A stretch of DNA of 64,000 nt from Vibrio gangliei (GCF_026001925.1 NZ_AP021869.1:1922001-1986000), one strand, 5' to 3'. Positions 19,607-28,644 are shown, counted from the first letter of the stretch. Notes: generated by a model from the letters alone, not told the origin. Made by a program: numbers and translations.

Positions 19607-20518
19607 ATGAGCAACATCACTTTAAGGCAACTGAAAGTCTTTACCGCCATTACTCAACACAAGACGTTAACGGCATCAGCAGAGAAACTGTTCCTTTCCA
19701 AAGCCGCGGTCAGTTTGTCATTAGGTGAATTAGAAAAACAGCTCGGCCACGCTTTGTTTGACCGTGTTAATAATCGTTTGATCTTAAACCAAGAAGGCAA
19801 ACGTTTATTACCCCTTGCCGATGAACTGTTACACCGCAGCGAAGACATCAGCAACTTATTTCAATCCAATCAAGCGCTCAATGGCCAGCTCAAAATTGGT
19901 GCCAGTGACACGATCGGCAATCAAGTTGTGCCTTATCTTCTGCGTGATTTTCGTCAAAACACCAATCACCATCAACAGAGCTTGTTCATTTCTAATACCA
20001 GTTTAATTTGTCAAAAACTGGCGGATTACGAACTCGATATCGGTCTGATTGAAGGCAAAATTCAGTCTGATAATTTGCTCATGCAACCTTGGAATCAAGA
20101 TGAAATGTGTGTGATTTGTGCGCCGACGCACCCGCTCGCCAATCACGGACAAATCCGCGCGGGTGATTTGGAAAACAGCCAATGGCTATTGCGTGAAGCG
20201 GGATCGGGCAGCCGTGAATTTTTCCTACGCACCGTCGCCCCTCGTATTGAGATTTGGAATGAAGCCTTTCAACTCAATACCACTGAAGCCATCATCAATG
20301 CCACCGCTGCGAATCTAGGACTCGCTTGTTTATCACGCCTTGCGGCTCAATCCGCGATTTTAGATAAGCGCGTCGTGATGCTCGACATTCCACTCGATAT
20401 GAAACGCCGCTTTTGGCTTCTGGTACATAAAGAAAAATACCAAAGCCCATTACTGAAAACCTTTATGTCATTTTGTAGTGATTGGAAAATGCTCGACTCG
20501 TTACAATCTAAGCCGTAA
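19607..20518 (+). CDS. LysR-family regulator, YeiE-like
   Basis: This 303-residue transcription factor has a LysR winged-helix domain at residues 1-65 (ITLRQLKVFTAI, LSKAAVSLSLGELEKQLG). A periplasmic-binding-type effector domain follows, with IGNQVVPYLLRDFR and REAGSGSREFFLRTVAP. The C-terminal part, with NTTEAIINATAANLGLACLSRLA, resembles E. coli YeiE more than CysB or MetR. It is divergent from recC, but LysR proteins often control genes other than the rec operon; the true target is unknown. GAGAGA before the ATG serves as ribosome site. Family is certain; the YeiE link is from memory of its sequence. Confidence 0.85.
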   Translation: MSNITLRQLKVFTAITQHKTLTASAEKLFLSKAAVSLSLGELEKQLGHALFDRVNNRLILNQEGKRLLPLADELLHRSEDISNLFQSNQALNGQLKIGASDTIGNQVVPYLLRDFRQNTNHHQQSLFISNTSLICQKLADYELDIGLIEGKIQSDNLLMQPWNQDEMCVICAPTHPLANHGQIRAGDLENSQWLLREAGSGSREFFLRTVAPRIEIWNEAFQLNTTEAIINATAANLGLACLSRLAAQSAILDKRVVMLDIPLDMKRRFWLLVHKEKYQSPLLKTFMSFCSDWKMLDSLQSKP

Positions 20519-20542
20519 ACACTGGACAACTCACGATAAGAA

Positions 20543-20558
20543 CTGTATAAAAACCCAG
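20543..20558. promoter_or_regulatory. LexA box before yebG
   Basis: CTG-TATAAAAACC-CAG has the exact CTG-N10-CAG spacing of a LexA operator with an A/T-rich centre. It lies 33 bases before the yebG start. E. coli yebG is LexA-regulated, which supports the call. Confidence 0.82.
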
Positions 20559-20590
20559 TTAATTTATTGCAGATTTTATAGAGGGTAACC

Positions 20591-20893
20591 ATGGCTGTAA
20601 TCGTCAAGTACGTGGTGGAACGCAACGGAGAAGAAAAGATGACTTTTACTTCCAAGGCTGAAGCTGACGCTTATGACAAAATGTTGGATATGGCGGACGA
20701 GCTATTCACTTTGTTAGAAACAAGCAAACTGATTGAAAATGATGAGCAAAAAGAAGAGCTATCCATGTTCCTTGCTCAAAACAAAGATGAAGTGCTTTAT
20801 GCGTTAGGGGCTAAACGTCGCCCTACTGAGAAAAAAGCGAAGAAAGCGGCACCAAAAGCGGTTGAAGAGTCTGACTCCGAAGAAGCGGCGTAA
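20591..20893 (+). CDS. yebG: DNA damage-inducible protein YebG
   Basis: This 100-residue protein matches YebG: MAVIVKYVVERNGEEKMTF at the start, a helical middle with KMLDMADELFTLL, and a charged lysine/glutamate-rich tail that is variable in the family. YebG is an SOS-induced protein of poorly known function in E. coli. A LexA box lies upstream, GAGGGTAACC gives a ribosome site, and a terminator follows the stop, so it is a single-gene SOS unit. The recBCD genes nearby also serve DNA repair, but are separated by the LysR gene and read the other way. Confidence 0.92.
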   Translation: MAVIVKYVVERNGEEKMTFTSKAEADAYDKMLDMADELFTLLETSKLIENDEQKEELSMFLAQNKDEVLYALGAKRRPTEKKAKKAAPKAVEESDSEEAA

Positions 20894-20937
20894 TGACCAA
20901 AATTAAAGGCATTTAACCATCTTTAGCCTAACCTTGT

Positions 20938-20968
20938 AAAAACTGGAGAACCATCTTCAGTTTTTTTG
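20938..20968 (+). terminator. Terminator after yebG
   Basis: AAAAACTGGAGA and TCTTCAGTTTTTTT form a stem with one mismatch and a T-run, 45 bases after the yebG stop. Confidence 0.88.
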
Positions 20969-20979
20969 TGTCCGCCACA

Positions 20980-20993
20980 AATTGTATACAATT
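20980..20993. promoter_or_regulatory. Palindromic operator candidate before satP
   Basis: AATTGTATACAATT is a perfect 14-bp palindrome 75 bases before the satP start. TTGTATACAA-type sites are common for GntR-family regulators, but no such regulator gene is adjacent, so the binder is unknown. Confidence 0.5.
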
Positions 20994-21067
20994 ATAAATA
21001 CAAAATATTTACTCTCTGAATATTCGGTGCTATTAGTTATTTTATTTCTCATTAGTTCTCTACGAAT

Positions 21068-21664
21068 ATGAATCGCATTGATTACAGCCCATTAGGATTG
21101 TTCGGTTTTAGCCTCACCGCTATTTTGGTTAATTTGCATAGCCTTGGCCTTGTTCCTTCTAATGCCCTTCTCATTTCTATGGCGCTAATTTTTGGCGGTG
21201 CCACTCAACTCGTTGTCGGTCTGCTTGAATACAAACAGGGACGCAGTTTCTCCGGTATCACATTTTGCGCTTACGGACTTTACTGGTTGTCCTTTGTGGG
21301 AATCGCGCTCTTTCCCATACTTGGATTTCCAATTGCCGCCCCCGTCAGTGCGCTTGGGTGTTACTTCTTACTGTGGGCGATTTTCACCACGTTGATGACC
21401 ATCATCGCGCAACGATTAAGTCACGTTGATTTCATTATTTTTCTTTCGCTCTCAATGCTTTATTACTTACTTGCTGTACAACAATTCTTGCCTATGCCAA
21501 TTCTCAATACGTTTTCAAGCCTTATCGGCATTACCTGCGGCCTCAGTGCTTTTTATTTAGCGGTGGCAAAAATTCTTAATCACGAACTCGGCTATTCACT
21601 ATTACCGATAGGAAAGCGTGTGAATGATTCATCACCTCAACTTAACCTTAAAGCGAGAACTTAA
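21068..21664 (+). CDS. satP: Acetate/succinate permease SatP-like
   Basis: This 198-residue inner membrane protein belongs to the GPR1/FUN34/YaaH (acetate uptake transporter) family. Six hydrophobic segments are visible. The N-terminal signature YSPLGLFGFSLTAILVNLHSLG and the GGATQLVVGLLEYKQGRSF and AYGLYWLS blocks are diagnostic. E. coli SatP takes up acetate and succinate with protons; substrate here is inferred from family. A perfect palindrome lies upstream and may be an operator. The gap to dapD is 158 bases with no clear terminator. Confidence 0.88.
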   Translation: MNRIDYSPLGLFGFSLTAILVNLHSLGLVPSNALLISMALIFGGATQLVVGLLEYKQGRSFSGITFCAYGLYWLSFVGIALFPILGFPIAAPVSALGCYFLLWAIFTTLMTIIAQRLSHVDFIIFLSLSMLYYLLAVQQFLPMPILNTFSSLIGITCGLSAFYLAVAKILNHELGYSLLPIGKRVNDSSPQLNLKART

Positions 21665-21822
21665 GCCTAGTTGGCGTATAAATTGTCTTGTTTCGACATT
21701 ATTTTCACTTCAAACCTTTTCACTCAAGCAAGCAATCATTATGATTGAAACCATCTTTGATACTCACAGGGTAAATGGTTTGATTATTTGCCCCGCTAAT
21801 TTTACATGGAGAGAATGTTTAC

Positions 21823-22854
21823 ATGGCTAATTTTGCACTTGCCTTTGGCACCGCAACCAAAAATCGTGATGGTAAAATCATCGAAGCCTTTTTCCCGCAT
21901 CCTGTTTTGAACCCATCAGATAGCTTAGTGTCTGCTGTGGCTCAAGTTACTGGCTACTCTGAAGGCAACCAAGCCATCGAAATCGACGCAAAACTTGCTG
22001 GTGAATTAGCCACTGCATTTGCGGCAAACGCCGATGTCGCTAATGCCTCTTTCGCAGAAAAAGCAGCGCAATCTTCTCAACCGCTAGTGTTGGTTGTATT
22101 GGCGAGTGACGAACAACCAAGTTCGGTAGCGGAAGGTTTCCTTAAACTGCAATTAATCTCTCATCGTTTAGTGAAACCACACGGCATCGTATTAGATGGC
22201 ATCTTTGGTTTGCTGCACAACATTGCCTGGACTAACCAAGGCCCGATCGATCTACCGGAATTAGCAGAGCGTCAAATCGAAGCGCGCTTAAATGGTGAAA
22301 CGTTAACGGTCGATTGTGTTGATAAATTCCCGAAAATGGTGGATTACATTGTTCCAACGGGTGTTCGCATTGCAGACACTTCTCGCGTTCGTCTTGGTGC
22401 GCATGTGGGCGAAGGCACAACCGTGATGCATGAAGGTTTCATCAATTTCAACGCGGGCACAGCTGGTGTAAGCATGGTTGAAGGCCGTATTTCTGCTGGC
22501 GTTATGGTCGGCGAAGGTTCTGACATCGGTGGTGGTGCGTCTATCATGGGTACGCTTTCTGGTGGCGGTAAAGTCGTGATCTCTATTGGTGAGAACAGCC
22601 TACTTGGTGCTAACGCAGGTCTTGGCTTCCCAATGGGTGACCGTTGTACGGTTGAGTCAGGTCTTTACATCACAGCTGGCACCAAAGTCACTATGCTGGA
22701 TTCTGCGGGTAAAGAAGTAGAAGTCGTGAAAGCGCGTGACCTTGCAGGTAAGCCAGATCTTCTATTCCGTCGCAATTCGGTAACAGGCAAGATTGAGTGC
22801 TTAACCAACAAATCAGCGGTTGAACTGAACAGCGAGTTGCACTCAAACAACTAA
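21823..22854 (+). CDS. dapD: Tetrahydrodipicolinate N-succinyltransferase
   Basis: DapD succinylates tetrahydrodipicolinate with succinyl-CoA in the lysine and diaminopimelate pathway. The 343-residue protein is of the long type, unlike the roughly 274-residue E. coli form. Its C-terminal half is a left-handed beta-helix built of hexapeptide repeats (VRLGAHVGEGTTVMHEGFIN, GVMVGEGSDIGGGASIMGTL). The N-terminal domain has LKLQLISHRLVKPHG. GGAGAG lies before the ATG. It is a single gene with a terminator downstream. Cytoplasmic trimer by family. Confidence 0.93.
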   Translation: MANFALAFGTATKNRDGKIIEAFFPHPVLNPSDSLVSAVAQVTGYSEGNQAIEIDAKLAGELATAFAANADVANASFAEKAAQSSQPLVLVVLASDEQPSSVAEGFLKLQLISHRLVKPHGIVLDGIFGLLHNIAWTNQGPIDLPELAERQIEARLNGETLTVDCVDKFPKMVDYIVPTGVRIADTSRVRLGAHVGEGTTVMHEGFINFNAGTAGVSMVEGRISAGVMVGEGSDIGGGASIMGTLSGGGKVVISIGENSLLGANAGLGFPMGDRCTVESGLYITAGTKVTMLDSAGKEVEVVKARDLAGKPDLLFRRNSVTGKIECLTNKSAVELNSELHSNN

Positions 22855-22999
22855 TTATCTGCGTATTTGAGCTTACAACGTTGTTGACTGCATCCACTCG
22901 CACCAACCACATAGAAAAGCTTAAAACGCTTTAGGGTTATGGTAAGTAAAAAGCATCATAAGCTAACAAGATAAAAAAGCTGTACAGATTAACCTATTG

Positions 23000-23028
23000 A
23001 AATCCCGTCACTTTGTCGGGATTTTTTA
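23000..23028 (+). terminator. Terminator after dapD
   Basis: AAATCCCG and CGGGATTT enclose a 9-base loop, followed by TTTTTA. It lies 146 bases after the dapD stop. The remaining 330-bp dapD-pncB gap shows nothing else firm; a short inverted repeat CGGGT-ACACT-ACCCG (23147-23161) lies 26 bases before the pncB start. Confidence 0.85.
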
Positions 23029-23186
23029 TATCTCTAATAAGGAAGATCTACTATGTTCTAAAAACTTTTGGATCATTATAGGCCAAATACTTTAAACGCT
23101 GCACATTAACACCCAATCTGTGATGCTTTTCCAATCAAGCTAAAATCGGGTACACTACCCGGATTGCTTACTTGCCAACAAGATTT

Positions 23187-24401
23187 ATGACCTTATCTTC
23201 TCAAACCAATCACAACATTCAGACAACCGCGATCATCACTTCTTTACTGGATACCGACGCTTACAAACTTCACATGCAACAAGCGGTATTTCATCAATAC
23301 CCAAATGTAGAAGTTGAAGCCGAGTTTCATTGTCGAAGTGAAGAAGATCTGCGCCCTTATTTTGAAGCGATTCAAGATCAGGTCGATTTACTTTGCCAAC
23401 TGAATTTTCAAAAAGAAGAGTTGGCCTATTTAACCAGCCTACCCTTTTTCAAAACCGACTACATCGAGTACTTAGCGGGTTTTCAGTTCAAGAAAGACAC
23501 CATTGAAATAAGAAACGATGGCGATCAATTGCAGATCACTTTACGCGGTAAATGGTTGGATGTGATTTTATGGGAAGTGCCATTGTTGGCGATCATCAGT
23601 GAAATTCGTGGCCAAGCTCGCTACCCACAAGCCACGGCAGAGCAAGCGAGTCAGCACCTTCATCGCAAGCTGGCTAAAGTGGATGCCTTATCATCAAAAC
23701 TGGATATGTCTGCTTTCTCATTGATTGATTTTGGTACTCGTCGCCGTTTTTCGAAAGCAGTGCAAGAAAGTATTGTCGATAAGTTGATGGCACATTTCCC
23801 GCAATTTGATGGCACATCGAACTATTACCTAGCATTTAAAAAAGGCTTGAAACCCGTAGGCACGCAAGCTCATGAATGGTTTCAAGCGCATCAACAATTG
23901 TCTGGTGAACTGGCCGATTCACAACAATTGGCGCTGCATACTTGGCTCAAGGAATACCCAGATTCTCTCGGCATCGCACTGACCGACTGCATCAATATGG
24001 ATGCGTTTTTGCGCGACTTCACCCCAGCCTTGGCCAACACTTTTGTCGGTTTACGTCATGACAGTGGTGACCCGATTGTGTGGGGCGAGAAAGCCATCGC
24101 GCACTACCAACAACTTGGAATCGACCCTCAAACAAAATTGCTGGTATTTTCAGACGGCTTATCACTCGAAAATGCCTTAGAGATATACCAACACTTTGCC
24201 CATCGCATTCAAACCAGTTTTGGCATCGGGACTAAATTAACCTGTGATATACCGGGCGTTGAGAGCCTCAATATCGTGTTAAAGCTCACTGCTTGCCAAG
24301 GCAAACCAGTTGCAAAAATTTCCGATGAACCTGGTAAAAGCATGTGTCGAGATGAAGATTATTTACGACAACTCAAACAAGCCTTTCATCTGGCGTCTTA
24401 A
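23187..24401 (+). CDS. pncB: Nicotinate phosphoribosyltransferase
   Basis: PncB makes nicotinate mononucleotide from nicotinate and PRPP in the NAD salvage pathway. The protein shows [17 protein letters not shown] near its start, [29 protein letters not shown], and [10 protein letters not shown] near the end, all standard for the NAPRTase family. I chose ATG at 23187, giving 404 residues, over TTG at 23172, because the ATG matches the usual N-terminus length and the region before it is not conserved. It is a single gene. The large hairpin before cdaR may serve as its terminator. Confidence 0.93.
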   Translation: MTLSSQTNHNIQTTAIITSLLDTDAYKLHMQQAVFHQYPNVEVEAEFHCRSEEDLRPYFEAIQDQVDLLCQLNFQKEELAYLTSLPFFKTDYIEYLAGFQFKKDTIEIRNDGDQLQITLRGKWLDVILWEVPLLAIISEIRGQARYPQATAEQASQHLHRKLAKVDALSSKLDMSAFSLIDFGTRRRFSKAVQESIVDKLMAHFPQFDGTSNYYLAFKKGLKPVGTQAHEWFQAHQQLSGELADSQQLALHTWLKEYPDSLGIALTDCINMDAFLRDFTPALANTFVGLRHDSGDPIVWGEKAIAHYQQLGIDPQTKLLVFSDGLSLENALEIYQHFAHRIQTSFGIGTKLTCDIPGVESLNIVLKLTACQGKPVAKISDEPGKSMCRDEDYLRQLKQAFHLAS

Positions 24402-24420
24402 CCTGTACAAACACATTAGA

Positions 24421-24440
24421 TTTTGTGCATTCTCACAATT
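24421..24440. promoter_or_regulatory. Candidate CdaR operator 1
   Basis: TTTTGTGC-ATTC-TCACAATT has the same 8-4-8 layout as TTTTGTAC-TTAT-GCACAAAA at 25708-25727 before gntP. Both lie upstream of genes of the glycerate module and nowhere else that I noticed. Binding by CdaR is an inference. Confidence 0.5.
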
Positions 24441-24465
24441 TATTAATGAAAGCCTGAACAAAAAT

Positions 24466-24564
24466 ACCGACTAGGTTAGTGTTATTAACCTCAGCTGCGG
24501 ATAACTAGAAGTCACTCAATAACGCAGTTGAGGTTAATTAACATCACTTCTTAGTCGGTTTTTT
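24466..24564 (+). terminator. Long hairpin with U-tract abutting cdaR ATG
   Basis: The outer stem pairs ACCGACTA (24466) with TAGTCGGT (24552). The inner stem pairs TTATTAACCTCAGCTGCG (from 24482) with CGCAGTTGAGGTTAATTAA (from 24523), with few mismatches. The loop is 23 bases. The T-run 24559-24564 ends directly at the cdaR start codon. It may end pncB transcription or act as an attenuator for cdaR. Confidence 0.75.
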
Positions 24565-25701
24565 ATGTATTTAGATACTCAACTTGCGCAGCAAATTGTC
24601 GATCGCACCATGGCTATCATTGATACCAACATCAATGTGATGAACGATCGTGGCATCATTATCAGCAGTGGTGATCCTCAGCGAATTGGTCATCTGCACG
24701 ATGGCGCTCTACTGGCTATTCAACATGGCGATACGGTTGAAATCACCGCACAAAGCAGTCAATCGCTCAAAGGCGTCAAACCCGGTATCAACCTACTACT
24801 AAAACATAATGACCAATTGATTGGCGTGGTTGGGATCACAGGTGATCCCGGCAGCATTCGTCACCTTGCACAATTAGTCAAAATGACGTCGGAAATGATC
24901 ATCGAGCGCTCATTACTGATTGAGCAGCTGCAATGGGATAAAAGACATATCGAAGAGTTTTTATCCGGCTGGGTTAATAACGAATTAAGTGAGCAAGAGT
25001 TGCAAAGCTGGGCGCAGCGCCTTTCGATAGACATTCACCAGCCGCGAGTGGCCGTACTGATTGAATTGCAAGAGGACTCACCGAGCAAACAAATGGATCA
25101 CCTGCGCCAAATTGTCGATATGCTGGAATACCCACAGCGTAACAATCTAGTGGCGGTTGTCGCGATGAATCAAATTTTGGTATTAAAACCTTGCCAGCAC
25201 AAAAGCGATCGATGGGATCACGAAAAAGAAAGTCGCCGCATCGATCAGTTAATTGAAAACTTAGCTCACCAAGGCATTCGCAAGCTGCACATTGCACTCG
25301 GTGAATACTTCCCTTCCCCGACGGATATTCCCTTATCTTTCCAAAGTGCCAAACAAGTACTGGAACTCGGCAAGCAGCATTTACCGAAACAGATAAAATA
25401 TTTATACCAAGATATGCGCATGGCGGTTTTGTTGTCACCATTACAAAAAAATTGGCAAGGTGCACAATTATCATCAGCCATCGCTCAGCTCAAACATCAC
25501 GATAAAAATGGTCAACTTCTCAAAACACTACATCGCTTATTTGAGCACCAAGGCAATCTTACTGATTGTGCAAATAGCTTGTATATCCACAGAAATACGC
25601 TGCGCTATCGATTGAATAAAATCGAACAAATCACGCAGATTTCACCGCATAACTTCAACGGATTGGTTGAACTCTATATTGGATGTCAGATCACAAATTA
25701 G
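24565..25701 (+). CDS. cdaR: Sugar-diacid regulator CdaR
   Basis: CdaR is a transcriptional activator that in E. coli responds to glycerate and controls sugar-diacid genes. The 378-residue protein has the diacid-recognition domain at the N-terminus (LDTQLAQQIVDRTMAIIDTN, RIGHLHDGALLAI). A PucR-type C-terminal helix-turn-helix lies near residue 341 (SLYIHRNTLRYRLNKIEQIT). The start matches E. coli CdaR alignment, yet there is no ribosome site; instead the U-tract of a long hairpin touches the ATG. It is followed by gntP and garK on the same strand. The context points to glycerate use without the glucarate and galactarate enzymes. Confidence 0.92.
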   Translation: MYLDTQLAQQIVDRTMAIIDTNINVMNDRGIIISSGDPQRIGHLHDGALLAIQHGDTVEITAQSSQSLKGVKPGINLLLKHNDQLIGVVGITGDPGSIRHLAQLVKMTSEMIIERSLLIEQLQWDKRHIEEFLSGWVNNELSEQELQSWAQRLSIDIHQPRVAVLIELQEDSPSKQMDHLRQIVDMLEYPQRNNLVAVVAMNQILVLKPCQHKSDRWDHEKESRRIDQLIENLAHQGIRKLHIALGEYFPSPTDIPLSFQSAKQVLELGKQHLPKQIKYLYQDMRMAVLLSPLQKNWQGAQLSSAIAQLKHHDKNGQLLKTLHRLFEHQGNLTDCANSLYIHRNTLRYRLNKIEQITQISPHNFNGLVELYIGCQITN

Positions 25702-25707
25702 CCTCAT

Positions 25708-25727
25708 TTTTGTACTTATGCACAAAA
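25708..25727. promoter_or_regulatory. Candidate CdaR operator 2
   Basis: TTTTGTAC-TTAT-GCACAAAA is a palindrome with one mismatch, seven bases after the cdaR stop and 153 before gntP. A half site GGCACAAAC follows at about 25778. The same architecture occurs before cdaR at 24421-24440. Confidence 0.55.
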
Positions 25728-25796
25728 TCGACGTTAATTTAATCAGAAAAATTTGGCGATATGGATAAGGTAATTAGGCACAAACTCATCAATACT

Positions 25797-25854
25797 ATTG
25801 TTGCTATGAGTCCATAAAACAAATCGGGCACACCGATAGACTCATAGCAATAAT
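25797..25854 (+). other. Hairpin in gntP leader
   Basis: ATTGTTGCTATGAGTC pairs with GACTCATAGCAATAAT with only one mismatch across a 26-base loop. It ends 25 bases before the gntP ATG, so it leaves the ribosome site GGAG (25866-25869) free. No T-run follows, so it is not a classical terminator. It may be an operator or an mRNA structure. Confidence 0.6.
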
Positions 25855-25879
25855 AATTAAAACATGGAGTTACCCTACG

Positions 25880-27241
25880 ATGAGTCTGATATTAATCCTA
25901 CTGGCAGCCATTGCCTTTATTGTCATTGCGACAACTAAATTCAAAATCCACCCATTTCTTGCTTTACTGATTTCCGCGTTTATTGCCGCATTTGCTTACG
26001 GCTTACCAGCGGATTCTATTGCTAAAACCATAGCATCAGGCTTTGGTGGCATTCTAGGTTACATCGGCTTAGTGATTGTACTGGGTACCATCATTGGTGT
26101 GATCTTAGAAAAAAGCGGTGCCGCGATCACTATGGCCGATACTGTGATTAAGTGCCTTGGGCAAAAATTCCCAACATTAACTATGTCGATCATTGGATAC
26201 CTGGTATCGATTCCTGTGTTCTGTGATTCTGGCTTTGTTATCTTAAACTCGCTCAAAGAATCACTCGCCAAACGGATGCAAACCTCAAGTGTGGCAATGA
26301 GTGTCGCCTTAGCAACCGGCTTATATGCCACTCACACCTTTGTGCCGCCAACGCCTGGTCCAATCGCAGCGGCAGGTAATCTAGGGTTAGAATCGAATCT
26401 AGGCCTAGTGATTGGTGTCGGTATTTTTGTTGCCGCGGTTGCTGCCATTGCGGGTATGTTATGGGCAAGCCGTTTTAGCCAAGTAGAACCAGACGGCATC
26501 ACCGCAGACGATCAACTTGATGAAGTCAATCAAGACTGGCAGGCATTAAAAGCGTCTTACGGTAAGCTACCAAGTGCGGGGCAAGCCTTCGCGCCTATCT
26601 TAGTGCCGATTGTTTTGATCTGTTTGGCATCAATTGCGAACTTCCCTAGCCATCCATTTGGTACAGAAAGTCTACAAGCCGTTCTCTCCTTCTTAGGTCA
26701 GCCTTTAACCGCTTTATTTATTGGTTTGTTATTGGCGATTCGACTATTAAAATCCGATGACAAAATGACCGAGTTTAGCGAACGCATCAGTCAAGGTATT
26801 GTTGCCGCTGCACCTATTTTGCTGATTACCGGCGCAGGTGGTGCATTTGGTGCGGTACTTAAAGCCACACCATTAGGTGATTATTTAGGTACCACATTGT
26901 CTGGCCTTGGTGTCGGTATTTTTATGCCATTTATCGTGGCAGCCGCGCTCAAATCAGCACAAGGTTCATCAACTGTGGCACTCGTAACAACCTCCGCTCT
27001 AGTCGCACCATTATTAGCACAACTAGGCTTAGACTCAGAAATGGGTCGCGTACTTACCGTAATGGCCATTGGTGCTGGCGCAATGACGGTATCACACGCG
27101 AATGACAGCTTCTTCTGGGTGGTATCTCAGTTTAGCCGCATGAGTGTTGGGCTCGCATATCGCGCTCAAACAATGGCGACCTTAGTACAAGGCATCACCG
27201 CCATGATCATGGTGTACCTGCTAAGCTTAATTTTACTTTAA
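25880..27241 (+). CDS. GntP-family permease, probably glycerate
   Basis: This 453-residue inner membrane protein has about twelve hydrophobic helices and belongs to the gluconate:H+ symporter (GntP) family. Diagnostic segments include ATKFKIHPFLALLISAFIAA near the start, FVPPTPGPIAAAGNLG in the middle, and AIGAGAMTVSHANDSFFWVV near the end. It lies between cdaR and garK, with 19 bases to garK. The natural inference is uptake of D-glycerate rather than gluconate, since no gluconate kinase is near. GGAG lies 10 bases before the ATG. A candidate operator and a strong hairpin precede it. Confidence 0.88.
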   Translation: MSLILILLAAIAFIVIATTKFKIHPFLALLISAFIAAFAYGLPADSIAKTIASGFGGILGYIGLVIVLGTIIGVILEKSGAAITMADTVIKCLGQKFPTLTMSIIGYLVSIPVFCDSGFVILNSLKESLAKRMQTSSVAMSVALATGLYATHTFVPPTPGPIAAAGNLGLESNLGLVIGVGIFVAAVAAIAGMLWASRFSQVEPDGITADDQLDEVNQDWQALKASYGKLPSAGQAFAPILVPIVLICLASIANFPSHPFGTESLQAVLSFLGQPLTALFIGLLLAIRLLKSDDKMTEFSERISQGIVAAAPILLITGAGGAFGAVLKATPLGDYLGTTLSGLGVGIFMPFIVAAALKSAQGSSTVALVTTSALVAPLLAQLGLDSEMGRVLTVMAIGAGAMTVSHANDSFFWVVSQFSRMSVGLAYRAQTMATLVQGITAMIMVYLLSLILL

Positions 27242-27260
27242 CCCTAACCGAGGTCCTGTT

Positions 27261-28406
27261 ATGAAAATCATTATTGCACCGGATTCCTTTAAGGAAAGTT
27301 TAACCGCAAAACAAGTCTGTCAGGCGATGGAAACTGGCCTCAAACGTGTTTGGCCGCAGGCGGAGTATGTGCATATTCCGTTGGCGGATGGCGGTGAAGG
27401 CACGGTGCAATCTTTGGTCGATGCCACTCAAGGCGACATTATTGAGCGCCAAGTAACAGGGCCTTTAGGGCAGTCCGTTGATGCGTTTTATGGCCGACTG
27501 GGTGGCAAGTTAAGTCATACGGCTGTGATTGAAATGGCAGCGGCCAGCGGTTTGCATCATGTGCCACCAGAAAAACGCGATCCGAAACAAACCACCAGCT
27601 ACGGCACGGGTGAGTTAATTGCTCATGCGTTACAAGAAGGTGCGACTAAACTCATTATTGGCCTTGGGGGGAGTGCCACCAACGACGGTGGCATGGGGAT
27701 GTTGGAAGCACTGGGGGTGAAATTTCTTGATAGTAATAGCCATGAAATTTCCGGCAACGGCATTGGCTTAACGCAAATTGAATCCATCATGACCCACGAC
27801 ATTAACCCGAAATTACAGCAATGTGACATCGTTATCGCTTGTGATGTCGATAACCCATTATGTGGTGAGCATGGGGCAACTGCGACGTTTGGCAAACAAA
27901 AAGGCGCGACCGAAGAAGACACCGTCATTTTAGATAACGCGCTGAGCCACTTTGCCGATTTAATGGATAGCCAACTTGGCAAACAGGTGAAAGATATCCC
28001 AGGCGCAGGTGCAGCAGGTGGACTTGGCGCTGCGTTTTTAGGATTTACCAACGCTAATTTAAAACCGGGCATTCAGATTGTGCTTGAAACCCTTTCGATT
28101 GACCAACACTTACAAGATGCCGATTTGGTCATCACTGGCGAAGGTCGAATTGATTGGCAAAGCGCGCACGGTAAAACGCCGGTTGGCATTGCCAAGGCCG
28201 CTAAAAAATTCGATTTACCCGTTATTGCACTGGCTGGTTGTGTCGGAGACAACTACCAAGCGGTTTATGACCACGGAATTGATGCCGTATTTGCCGCGAT
28301 TCCAAGACCTTTTGACCTCGCGACCGCGTTTGCCGAAGCGGATATCAACATGGCGAACTTGGCAGAGAATGTGGCGAGAACGATAAAGTTAGGCATGAAA
28401 AATTAA
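27261..28406 (+). CDS. garK: Glycerate 2-kinase
   Basis: This glycerate kinase of the GarK/GlxK family phosphorylates glycerate to 2-phosphoglycerate, which enters glycolysis. The 381-residue protein has MKIIIAPDSFKESLTAKQVC at the N-terminus and IPLADGGEGT, IGLGGSATNDGGMGMLEALG and PGAGAAGGLGAAFLGF as family blocks. LVITGEGRIDWQSAHGKTP forms the C-terminal active-site region. It is the last gene of cdaR-gntP-garK, with GAGGTCC before its ATG. I use garK although GlxK is equally similar; the 2-kinase type is the more certain statement. Confidence 0.9.
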   Translation: MKIIIAPDSFKESLTAKQVCQAMETGLKRVWPQAEYVHIPLADGGEGTVQSLVDATQGDIIERQVTGPLGQSVDAFYGRLGGKLSHTAVIEMAAASGLHHVPPEKRDPKQTTSYGTGELIAHALQEGATKLIIGLGGSATNDGGMGMLEALGVKFLDSNSHEISGNGIGLTQIESIMTHDINPKLQQCDIVIACDVDNPLCGEHGATATFGKQKGATEEDTVILDNALSHFADLMDSQLGKQVKDIPGAGAAGGLGAAFLGFTNANLKPGIQIVLETLSIDQHLQDADLVITGEGRIDWQSAHGKTPVGIAKAAKKFDLPVIALAGCVGDNYQAVYDHGIDAVFAAIPRPFDLATAFAEADINMANLAENVARTIKLGMKN

Positions 28407-28510
28407 ACGGGGTTCGTTTCTCGGTATTCATTGTTCGAACCGCTCTCGTGCTTTTTCGATAAACGAGTAGTGCAGCCCCTAACCCGGAGCATTCCCTATC
28501 CAATAAATAC

Positions 28511-28607
28511 GCCATTCCTGCCGAGCATTAGCGAGAGCAGGAATCTATTTACAGCGCGCTGAATATAGATCCCGGATAACTCGTCTCTCGTTTCCGAGAT
28601 GACCAGC
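28511..28607. repeat. REP pair in inverted order (BIME-like)
   Basis: The left unit runs CATTCCTGC to GCAGGAATCTATTT. The right unit is its inverted counterpart from ATATAGATCCCGG to CCGAGATGAC. Both keep the GTCATYCC/GGRATCT ends seen at 4888-4999 and 32262-32304. The rest of the 342-bp garK-chrA gap holds CGAG-type repeats. Confidence 0.65.
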
Positions 28608-28644
28608 CAGAATGCAGTCATTTCCGCTAATCTTTTCCGAGAAA

